DNA from: Ghiorsea sp.
GTDB taxonomy: Bacteria > Pseudomonadota > Zetaproteobacteria > Mariprofundales > Mariprofundaceae
Direction: 5' to 3'
Assembly (NCBI GenBank): GCA_027019685.1
Contig: JALUWH010000261.1
Span: 1 to 7,317 of the forward strand
Length of the DNA stretch: 7,317 nt
Within the stretch, counting starts at the first letter, position 1. The number at the start of each line of letters is the position of its first letter. Below, piece after piece: positions 1 through 5,875 of this stretch. Below the pieces are notes generated by a model that was not told where the DNA came from, did no database searches, and was given only the letters and a program-made list of their open reading frames with translations. Both the position numbers and the translations under genes were made by a program.

Positions 1-750
1 CAGTTGGATGCAGATGTTGATACATTATTGCAGCAATCCATAACATATTGGCAACAAACACAAGGAGCTTTTGACCCTACCTTAGGTGATTTGAATAGGC
101 GTTGGGGATTTTCTGGTGATGTAGCACCAACACAAGTATTATCGAAAGCAGAAGTGAAAAAAGGTTTGGCACGTTCTGGTGTGGACCATATACGGCGCAT
201 TGCACCTCGAACATGGGTAAAAGATAAGACAGGGATTCAACTTGATTTTGGTGCGATTGCGAAAGGTTTGGCAATTGATAAAGGTATCGCTAAATTGCAA
301 TATCTAGGTGTTGAGCATGCCATTATTAATGCTGGCGGTGATATGCGTATTTTAGGTGACCATAGCGGTCATGCTTGGCGAATTGCCATTCGTCATCCTA
401 GGCAAGATACAGCATTGGGTTGGTTGGATATATCAGCAGATACTAGCATTGTAACTTCAGGTGATTATGAGCGCTTTTTTATAAGCCAAGGTAAGCGATA
501 CCATCATATTATCAATCCTAAAACGGGTTTTCCTGCCGTGCAATCGGTGAGTGTGACAGTTCAAGCACCCACGGCAATGCAAGCGGATGCATTGAGTACA
601 GCCTTGTTTATTTTGGGGTTCGAGAAAGGGATGGGGCTTGTAGAAAGCATGCCTAATGTTGAGGCTATATGGGTGGATCCAAACATGCTGATTCACATGA
701 GTTCGGGTATAAAGTCTCAATTTCATCTCATGCAAAAGAATAGAAAGTAA
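1..750 (+). CDS. apbE: FAD:protein FMN transferase (ApbE family), 5'-truncated by the window edge
   Basis: ApbE enzymes cleave FAD and attach FMN through a phosphoester bond to Thr/Ser of target flavoproteins such as RnfG, RnfD and NqrB/C, in the periplasm or at the outer face of the inner membrane. The frame is open from base 1, so the 249 visible residues are the C-terminal part of a family that is usually about 320-350 residues. The missing part should include the export signal. Numbering from base 1, the family signatures are all present in order: GAFDPTLG (22-29), DFGAIAKG (82-89), NAGGD (110-114), TSGDYERFF (152-160), YHHIINPKTG (167-176) and ADALST (195-200). In characterised ApbE proteins, Asp and Thr of the last motif (here D196 and T200) coordinate the catalytic Mg2+. 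The TTG at base 4 is internal and not a real start. The next gene follows after 44 bp on the same strand. Linkage to the rnf genes about 4 kb downstream suggests, but does not prove, that Rnf subunits are the substrates. Confidence 0.93.
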   Translation, partial: QLDADVDTLLQQSITYWQQTQGAFDPTLGDLNRRWGFSGDVAPTQVLSKAEVKKGLARSGVDHIRRIAPRTWVKDKTGIQLDFGAIAKGLAIDKGIAKLQYLGVEHAIINAGGDMRILGDHSGHAWRIAIRHPRQDTALGWLDISADTSIVTSGDYERFFISQGKRYHHIINPKTGFPAVQSVSVTVQAPTAMQADALSTALFILGFEKGMGLVESMPNVEAIWVDPNMLIHMSSGIKSQFHLMQKNRK

Positions 751-759
751 GTAAAAAAC

Positions 760-788
760 TTGCAGCTTTTTAAATATTCAACGATAAT
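760..788 (+). promoter_or_regulatory. Possible sigma70-type promoter before the double cNMP-domain gene
   Basis: TTGCAG (760-765) and GATAAT (783-788) are separated by 17 bp. The -10 element matches the consensus at 5 of 6 positions, the -35 at only 3 of 6. Transcription would start at about 795, at or beside the first ATG of the gene, so if the promoter is real the ATG at 810 would be the better translation start. In AT-rich intergenic DNA such matches arise easily by chance. Confidence 0.22.
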
Positions 789-794
789 CACACA

Positions 795-1721
795 ATGATG
801 GATTCAAAAATGGCAAATCATGAGGATTTTCAAGGGAATGCGTTTCCTGATTTACGTGTTTTATATCCTGATGAATTGCAGCTTTTGTTTAGTTCTGCTG
901 AGCTGATAAGCTTTAAAGCAGACGAAGCTGTGATTGAAGAAGGGCAGAAGGGTGAGTCTTTATATCTTGTAAAATCAGGTCAACTGCTGGTGAACAAGCG
1001 CCATGAAGATAATGTGTATGAAGTTGGTTCAATTACACCAGGCGATGTATTTGGCGAAGCATCGGTGTTGTATCAAGGTACAGCTGGTGCAGAAGTTAGA
1101 GCCATTGATGATTGTGAGTTGTATGTTGTTCCAGCAGAAACTGTACATATGTTGTTTGATAGTAATGAACGCTTCCTCAGGGCGACTACGCAGCTTGCAG
1201 AACGACGCGCTGCAGCCAGTGCTTTAGCGGTCAATCCTGTTTTTTCTACCTTACCCATGGCTGTTCGCGAAGTTGCATTATATAATGCAAAATATGTCAC
1301 TGTAAAAGAAGGTGAAGTCATTATTCATGAAGGTGATGAAGCTTCTTTTATGTTTTTGATTTTAGCTGGTAGGGTTGAAATCAGTCTTCAACATCCCAGT
1401 GAGCTTGATGGTAAGATTGTCGTGACTGAGCGAGGTTCAGGCGATGAGCTGGGTGAAATTTCTGTGATTACGGGATATCCACATGGTGCAACTGTAAAGG
1501 CTTTAGAATCTGTACGTGTATTGGCGTTGCGTAATGCTTGCATTTCGGCTTGGAGCGGACGTTATTCTGACTTTGGTTATGCGCTTTACGGACAAGTTTA
1601 CCATAAGTTAAAAGAAAATAGAGCTATACTTAGAGCTGTTTTAGGTGATAAAGAAGCACGGGGTATGACAATCAATACCATCCCATCTTTAGAAGAGTAT
1701 AAGCTCAAACATCACCTTTAA
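795..1721 (+). CDS. Protein with two tandem cyclic-nucleotide-binding (cNMP/CRP-type) domains
   Basis: This 308-residue soluble protein contains two cNMP-binding folds, roughly residues 29-125 and 155-250, followed by a helical tail of about 50 residues. The typical pattern of a beta-roll glycine step followed by a phosphate-binding cassette occurs twice: GDVFGEASVLY at 83-93 and GDELGEISVITG at 216-227. No helix-turn-helix, kinase, channel or transmembrane segment is visible, so it is not a CRP/FNR transcription factor. It may act as a stand-alone sensor or a regulatory subunit for a partner encoded elsewhere. The cassette Gly-Glu pair is kept in both domains (G87 E88, G220 E221), but the arginine that binds the cyclic phosphate in PKA-R and CRP is Ala97 in the first and His230 in the second by gap-free alignment. 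Canonical cAMP binding is therefore doubtful. The start is uncertain: ATGs at 795, 798 and 810 share the frame and none has a good Shine-Dalgarno sequence. It lies 44 bp after apbE and is convergent with uvrB. Confidence 0.85.
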   Translation: MMDSKMANHEDFQGNAFPDLRVLYPDELQLLFSSAELISFKADEAVIEEGQKGESLYLVKSGQLLVNKRHEDNVYEVGSITPGDVFGEASVLYQGTAGAEVRAIDDCELYVVPAETVHMLFDSNERFLRATTQLAERRAAASALAVNPVFSTLPMAVREVALYNAKYVTVKEGEVIIHEGDEASFMFLILAGRVEISLQHPSELDGKIVVTERGSGDELGEISVITGYPHGATVKALESVRVLALRNACISAWSGRYSDFGYALYGQVYHKLKENRAILRAVLGDKEARGMTINTIPSLEEYKLKHHL

Positions 1722-1745
1722 GGAAGCCCTGAATCACAATCGACT

Positions 1746-3743
1746 TTACTCTGGTTTATTCGGAACTTCTTCAGCTTGAAGGTCTGTCAACGTATCACGG
1801 TATTTGGCAGCATCCTCAAACCTCAAATCAGCAGCGGCTTCGGTCATTAAACGCTCAAGTTCATTGATACGCACACTTTTCTCGTAAGGAGTTAATGGGG
1901 TAGGCTCTGCGATCTCTGGGATATGGGCATAATCCAAATTGTAAACCGAGCCAAGAATATCTTGGATTTCTTTTTTAATGGTTAATGGTGTGATGCCGTG
2001 TTCCTCATTGTAAGCCAACTGTTTTTCACGACGACGACTTGTTTCATCCATAGCTTGCTGCATGGATTTTGTGATTTTGTCGGCATATAAAATAACCTTG
2101 CCTTCTGCGTTCCGTGCAGCACGACCAATGGTTTGAATCAGCGAACGCACGGAGCGCAGAAACCCTTCTTTATCAGCATCAAAAATGCAAACCAAACTTA
2201 CTTCGGGTAAATCCAAACCTTCGCGAAGCAAGTTGATGCCGACCAAGATATCAAACTCACCCAAGCGTAGGTCGCGCAAGATTTCCATGCGTTCAATGGT
2301 TTTAATGTCAGAGTGTAAGTAGCGCACTCTTAAGCCTACATCCGTTAAATACTCGGTTAAATCTTCTGCCATACGTTTGGTTAAACAAGTGGCTAAAACA
2401 CGATCACCTTTGGCTATTACTTCGTTGGCTGCGCCAATAAAGTCATCGACCTGTGTACTTGCTGGGCGGACTTCAATTTCAGGGTCAATAAGCCCTGTTG
2501 GGCGGATGATTTGTTCAATAAATACACCACCTGTTTTTTCCATTTCATAATTACCTGGTGTGGCTGAAACATGGATGATTTGTGGTGCAATGGCTTCAAA
2601 CTCGTGGAATTGTAAGGGTCTATTGTCCAACGCTGAGGGTAGCCTAAAACCAAAGTCGACCAAGGTTTGTTTGCGCGCTCTATCTCCCTTAAACATACCG
2701 CCAATTTGCGGTACGGTGACATGGGATTCATCCAACATGACGACGGCATTATTGGGTAAATAATCCAATAAAGTTGGTGGTGCCTCTCCTGCTTTGCGCC
2801 CTGAGAGGTGACGAGAATAGTTTTCCATGCCTGAGCAGTGCCCAATCTCTTGAATCATTTCTAGGTCAAAGATGGTTCGTTGCTCCAGTCGTTGTGCTTC
2901 TACTAATTTGTTTTGGTCATAAAGTTCTGGCAAACGTTCGGATAACTCTACTTTTATGTTTTCCATGGCATGAAGCAGGGTAGAACGTGGTGTGGCAAAG
3001 TGTGTTTTTGGAAAAACTGTATATTTGTGTAATGATTCAATACGCTGCCCTGTGAGCGGGTTAAACCTTGAGATTGCATCAATATCATCACCAAAGAATT
3101 CCACACGAATCGCCCAGTCTTCAGCATCAGCAGGATAAACTTCGAGCACGTCTCCGCGTAAACGAAAAGTTCCCCTATGGAAATCCATATCATTTCGGGT
3201 GTATTGCAACTCTACCAGTTTGTTGACAGCAGCACGTTGCTCTTGCTCGCGGCCGACTTCAAAATATTGCAGCATGTTTGCATAAGCTTCAGGGCTACCT
3301 AAACCATAAATACAGGATACTGAAGCAATAATAATTACATCTTCACGCTCCAATAAAGCACGGGTGGCAGCATGGCGCATTCTATCAATATGTTCATTGA
3401 TGGCAGAGTCTTTTTCGATAAAGGTATCCGATGCAGGCACATATGCCTCAGGCTGGTAATAGTCATAGTAGGACACAAAATATTCTACGGCATTTTCGGG
3501 GAAAAACTGTTTGAACTCGCCATAGAGTTGAGCAGCAAGTGTCTTGTTGGGTGCAAGAATAAGTGTTGGTTTTTGTGAGCGTTCAATCACACATGCCATG
3601 GTATAGGTTTTACCTGAACCAGTGACCCCAAGTAAGACTTGGTGAGGTTCATCACTTTCAAGTCCACGTACAAGCGTATCAATCGCGGCGGGTTGATCGC
3701 CTTGGGGTGTAAAGTTACCTGCGAGTTTGAATTTCATGGGCAA
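1746..3743 (-). CDS. uvrB: Excinuclease ABC subunit B, complete
   Basis: UvrB is the DNA-damage-verifying ATPase of nucleotide excision repair. It receives damaged DNA from UvrA and recruits UvrC for the dual incision. The 665 residues match the family length (E. coli 673). Landmarks are Walker A GVTGSGKT (39-46), the tyrosine-rich damage-probing beta-hairpin at about 92-102 (YYDYYQPEAYV), the DESH Walker B box (338-341), helicase motif V around INLLREGLD (503-511), motif VI QTIGRAARN (537-545), and a C-terminal UVR domain (about 625-656) that contacts UvrC. The start given is TTG at 3743, which makes the N-terminus the same length as in E. coli (Phe5-Lys6-Leu7 aligned). ATG at 3737, two codons later, is an equally serious candidate, and neither has a clear ribosome site. 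The usual Ser-Glu-Arg-Ser before motif VI reads Ser-Val-Arg-Ser (Val532). No E. coli-type LexA box is seen upstream. Its neighbours are convergent on one side and divergent on the other, so it is probably monocistronic. Confidence 0.98.
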   Translation of the reverse strand: MPMKFKLAGNFTPQGDQPAAIDTLVRGLESDEPHQVLLGVTGSGKTYTMACVIERSQKPTLILAPNKTLAAQLYGEFKQFFPENAVEYFVSYYDYYQPEAYVPASDTFIEKDSAINEHIDRMRHAATRALLEREDVIIIASVSCIYGLGSPEAYANMLQYFEVGREQEQRAAVNKLVELQYTRNDMDFHRGTFRLRGDVLEVYPADAEDWAIRVEFFGDDIDAISRFNPLTGQRIESLHKYTVFPKTHFATPRSTLLHAMENIKVELSERLPELYDQNKLVEAQRLEQRTIFDLEMIQEIGHCSGMENYSRHLSGRKAGEAPPTLLDYLPNNAVVMLDESHVTVPQIGGMFKGDRARKQTLVDFGFRLPSALDNRPLQFHEFEAIAPQIIHVSATPGNYEMEKTGGVFIEQIIRPTGLIDPEIEVRPASTQVDDFIGAANEVIAKGDRVLATCLTKRMAEDLTEYLTDVGLRVRYLHSDIKTIERMEILRDLRLGEFDILVGINLLREGLDLPEVSLVCIFDADKEGFLRSVRSLIQTIGRAARNAEGKVILYADKITKSMQQAMDETSRRREKQLAYNEEHGITPLTIKKEIQDILGSVYNLDYAHIPEIAEPTPLTPYEKSVRINELERLMTEAAADLRFEDAAKYRDTLTDLQAEEVPNKPE

Positions 3744-3820
3744 AGCTTAGACCAATAGGAAATGTTTGCATCCCAGCAGATGGCGCATAGGTTTCCTTTT
3801 TTGGAAAAAACGGGTGTTTA

Positions 3821-3826
3821 AAGGAG
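3821..3826 (+). promoter_or_regulatory. Strong ribosome binding site that fixes the DUF481 gene start
   Basis: AAGGAG lies 5 bases before the ATG at 3832. It supports this ATG over the in-frame ATG at 3766, which would add 22 residues rich in Arg, Lys and Trp in front of an otherwise normal signal peptide. Confidence 0.8.
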
Positions 3827-3831
3827 TAAAC

Positions 3832-4560
3832 ATGTTGAAGCATAATGTGATTGGTGCTTGTTGTGGGTTGATGTTATTGGTTGCACAAGTTGGTTATGCT
3901 AATGAAACAGCAGAGCCAGAGTTTTCGGGAAGTGTTAATTTTGGTAGTAACCTTAGCTCGGGTAATACCAATACGGATAACTTTGATGGTAGCTTGGACT
4001 TATCTTATTTGTATCAAGATTGGGCTTCTACATTTACTTTTAAAGTCTCACAAACAAAAGAAAATGGGGTGCTTACCTCTGACTATTATGAGGCTTATTT
4101 GCGTGGTAGTTATGATATGATTTACCATATATACACTGTGATTCAGTTGGGTCATCGACAAGATGAGTTTAGTGGCATCTATAGTGAGAATTCGTATGTT
4201 TTAGCATTGGGTTACCATGCTTTTACAGATATGCCTGATTTTTCGGTGGATATAGAGCTTGGTTATGGGCAACGTATTACAGATAAAGTAAATAGCTTTA
4301 AGATTGATCATGATAATGGTGCACATGCAGCCTTGATGGGCGAATATGTTTTTGATGGTGATAATAAAGTGAATGTGAAAGTTTCAGGTGAATTTGGCAA
4401 CGATGATGATTTCTTGTTGCGTGAAATCACTTGGGTTCATCAACTCTTTCACGGTCTTACTGTTGATTTCAGCCATGAAGAACGAACCATTACAAAACCG
4501 CCAGTGGGCAAGGTGCCTACAGATACCAAAACATCGGTATTGTTAGGCTATAGTTTTTAA
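3832..4560 (+). CDS. DUF481 / YdiY-like outer-membrane beta-barrel protein
   Basis: The 242-residue precursor begins with a Sec signal peptide: Lys3, a hydrophobic core at about 6-20, and a likely signal peptidase I cut after Gly-Tyr-Ala23. The mature part consists of alternating polar and hydrophobic beta-strands. It has the DUF481 hallmarks: an early strand with a Ser-Gly-Asn-Thr-Asn turn (43-47), aromatic-rich strands, Gly-His/Gly-Tyr turns, and a final strand ending in aromatic Phe242, the usual C-terminal signal for Bam-dependent outer-membrane insertion. DUF481 proteins include E. coli YdiY, described as acid-inducible, and others labelled salt-induced outer-membrane proteins. Their molecular function is not established, and none is claimed here. 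The gene is divergent from uvrB, with 88 bp between the two starts, so its promoter probably lies in that gap. The rnf genes follow after about 130 bp, so co-transcription is possible but not shown. The two adjacent Cys residues (10-11) sit inside the signal core and do not form a credible lipobox. Confidence 0.8.
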   Translation: MLKHNVIGACCGLMLLVAQVGYANETAEPEFSGSVNFGSNLSSGNTNTDNFDGSLDLSYLYQDWASTFTFKVSQTKENGVLTSDYYEAYLRGSYDMIYHIYTVIQLGHRQDEFSGIYSENSYVLALGYHAFTDMPDFSVDIELGYGQRITDKVNSFKIDHDNGAHAALMGEYVFDGDNKVNVKVSGEFGNDDDFLLREITWVHQLFHGLTVDFSHEERTITKPPVGKVPTDTKTSVLLGYSF

Positions 4561-4623
4561 ATCCAAGTAAGATGAACAATAGGCTTTAGGAAATGCGGGG
4601 TGCATAAGCGTTTGTACAGAGTT

Positions 4624-4644
4624 CATCGCATTTGTTTAGCGATG
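4624..4644. repeat. Perfect 6-bp inverted repeat ahead of rnfA (operator-like or weak terminator)
   Basis: CATCGC (4624-4629) and GCGATG (4639-4644) form a perfect 6-bp stem around a 9-base loop, followed by TATTTT. It lies 63 bp after the DUF481 stop and 46 bp before the rnfA start, in the only sizeable gap on this side of the window. It could be a regulator site for the rnf operon, or a short terminator separating the DUF481 gene from rnf. The stem is short for an intrinsic terminator and the T-tract is interrupted. Chance occurrence is also possible. Confidence 0.35.
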
Positions 4645-4690
4645 TATTTTGAAGCTTGGAACAATTCAATCTTCGGGTATAGTGCAGCCT

Positions 4691-5272
4691 ATGACTGAAT
4701 TTGCTGTAATATTATTGTCCGCAGTATTGGTAAACAATTATGTGCTGACCAAATTTCTAGGTATTTGCCCATTTTTGGGCGTTTCGGGAAAACTTGAAAC
4801 AGCGATTGGTATGTCTTTTGCCGTGATGTTTGTCATGACTTTGGCTTCTACCATGTCGTGGTTGATTCAGCAGTGGATTTTAATTCCCTTAGATATTTTA
4901 TATCTACAAACTGTATTTTTCATTCTTATTATTGCTGCTCTGGTGCAGTTCGTTGAAATGGTGATGCATAAAACAAGCCCTGTATTGCATCAAGGTTTGG
5001 GTATCTTTTTACCTTTAATTACCACGAATTGTGCAGTGTTGGGTGTTGCTATTCTAAATGTTCAACAAGATTATTCATTCTTTGCTTCTGTGTTGTATGG
5101 TTTTGGTGCAGCAGTTGGTTTTGCATTGGTTTTGGTTCTTTTTTCAGGTTTACGTGAGCGTATTGAAGCTGCACCTATCCCTGAAGTGTTTAAAGGTTCA
5201 CCGATTACTTTGATTACTGCGGGCATGATGGCCTTAGCCTTTATGGGTTTTTCAGGTTTGGTTAAAGTTTAA
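4691..5272 (+). CDS. rnfA: Rnf electron transport complex subunit A (RnfA/RsxA)
   Basis: RnfA is an inner-membrane core subunit of the Rnf complex, which couples electron transfer between ferredoxin and NAD+ to H+ or Na+ movement. The E. coli homologue, RsxA, belongs to the system that re-reduces SoxR. With the ATG at 4691 the protein is 193 residues, exactly the length of E. coli RsxA, and aligns with it from the first residue (Met-Thr-Glu/Asp-Phe/Tyr). An upstream in-frame TTG at 4649 would add 14 residues unsupported by the family. About six transmembrane segments are visible. Conserved stretches include LVNNYVLTKFLG (13-24), KLETAIGM (34-41), KTSPVL (94-99), FLPLITTNCAVLGVA (106-120) and the C-terminal MGFSGLVK. 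Cys26 and Cys114 correspond to the two half-membrane cysteines that, in NqrD/E and RnfA/E, ligate an intramembrane [2Fe-2S] cluster with the partner subunit. rnfB begins 3 bp after the stop, indicating one transcript and probable translational coupling. Confidence 0.97.
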   Translation: MTEFAVILLSAVLVNNYVLTKFLGICPFLGVSGKLETAIGMSFAVMFVMTLASTMSWLIQQWILIPLDILYLQTVFFILIIAALVQFVEMVMHKTSPVLHQGLGIFLPLITTNCAVLGVAILNVQQDYSFFASVLYGFGAAVGFALVLVLFSGLRERIEAAPIPEVFKGSPITLITAGMMALAFMGFSGLVKV

Positions 5273-5275
5273 ATT

Positions 5276-5875
5276 ATGCATGTTTTTTATGCGGTTCTAC
5301 TTTTTTCAGGGGTTGCCTTGTTGATTGGTATTATCTTGGCTTTGGCATCACGCTATTTTCATGTAGATGGTGACCCTTTGGCGGATAATATCGATGCTTT
5401 GTTGCCGCAGACGCAGTGTGGTCAATGTGGTTTCCCTGGTTGTCGTCCTTATGCCAATGCAGTTGCTTCAGAAGAAGCCGAAGTGAATCAATGTGTACCA
5501 GGTGGTGAGCGCACCATGCAAGAAATCGCTGATATTATGGGCGTGGAACCCAAAGAAATCGAAAAAGAAGAAACTGCGCCTATGGTGGCGTATATTCGAG
5601 AAGATGAGTGTATTGGTTGCACGCTTTGTATTAAAGCTTGTCCTGTAGACTGCATTATCGGCGCGCCAAAACAATACCATACAATTATTACAGACCAGTG
5701 TACGGGTTGTACATTATGCTTGGAGCCATGTCCTGTGGACTGCATTGATATGGTAGAAGTGCTAGAGCCTTTAGAACATTGGTCTTGGCCTGTACCAGGT
5801 ACATTGCGTGCGCAAGTCGCAGAGCAACGTAGAGCAGTTCACCAAGAGGCCAACCATGAGGAAGAACATGTCTAA
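5276..5875 (+). CDS. rnfB: Rnf electron transport complex subunit B, iron-sulfur protein (RnfB/RsxB)
   Basis: RnfB is the ferredoxin-like entry or exit subunit of the Rnf complex, anchored by one N-terminal membrane helix and carrying Fe-S clusters on the cytoplasmic side. The 199 residues compare with 192 in E. coli RsxB. In order: a membrane anchor (about 4-25); a four-cysteine Fe-S domain with Cys48, Cys51, Cys56 and Cys73 in the family motif QCGQCGFPGC; then two 4Fe-4S ferredoxin motifs, with Cys112/115/118/122 and Cys142/145/148/152. Each ferredoxin motif ends in CPVDC, so the first carries an additional Cys126 where E. coli has Ala; the second extra Cys (156) is also found in E. coli. 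The tail after about residue 185 is short and rich in His and Glu. The start is 3 bp after the rnfA stop without an evident Shine-Dalgarno, consistent with re-initiation. The stop overlaps the rnfC start. Confidence 0.97.
   Translation: MHVFYAVLLFSGVALLIGIILALASRYFHVDGDPLADNIDALLPQTQCGQCGFPGCRPYANAVASEEAEVNQCVPGGERTMQEIADIMGVEPKEIEKEETAPMVAYIREDECIGCTLCIKACPVDCIIGAPKQYHTIITDQCTGCTLCLEPCPVDCIDMVEVLEPLEHWSWPVPGTLRAQVAEQRRAVHQEANHEEEHV
5858..5862 (+). promoter_or_regulatory. Ribosome binding site for rnfC inside the end of rnfB
   Basis: GAGGA lies 5 bases before the ATG at 5868. A second candidate, AGAGG (5845-5849), lies 6 bases before an in-frame ATG at 5856 that would add only Met-Arg-Lys-Asn. 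Both pairs are reasonable. The downstream one is preferred because it gives a shorter overlap with rnfB (8 bases rather than 20). Confidence 0.6.

Noticed and set aside
1722..1745. Bidirectional terminator between the convergent cNMP-domain gene and uvrB
   Set aside because: The 24-bp gap shows no inverted repeat or T-tract. Termination probably occurs by another mechanism or inside the opposing genes.
2417..2845. 142-residue open frame on the - strand inside uvrB
   Set aside because: It overlaps an unambiguous uvrB in another frame, has no recognisable domain and no ribosome site. It is a frame shadow.
3792..3807. Hairpin TTTCC-TTTTTT-GGAAA before the DUF481 gene
   Set aside because: It has only five stem pairs, three of them A-T, in a low-complexity T/A run. 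It is neither a terminator on either strand nor a convincing operator.
3766..3831. N-terminal extension of the DUF481 protein starting at ATG 3766
   Set aside because: It would add 22 residues rich in Arg, Lys and Trp before a standard signal peptide, whereas ATG 3832 has AAGGAG at ideal spacing.
3744..3831. LexA/SOS box upstream of uvrB
   Set aside because: No CTGT-N8-ACAG-like element was found on reading the divergent gap. A clade-specific LexA motif cannot be excluded, but nothing supports one.
3853..3864. Lipobox (Ile-Gly-Ala-Cys) in the DUF481 protein
   Set aside because: The cysteine comes after only nine residues and the hydrophobic core continues beyond it. A signal peptidase I site after Gly-Tyr-Ala fits better.
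4649..4690. TTG start for rnfA at 4649
   Set aside because: The ATG at 4691 gives exactly the 193-residue length and N-terminus of E. coli RsxA; the extra 14 residues have no family support.
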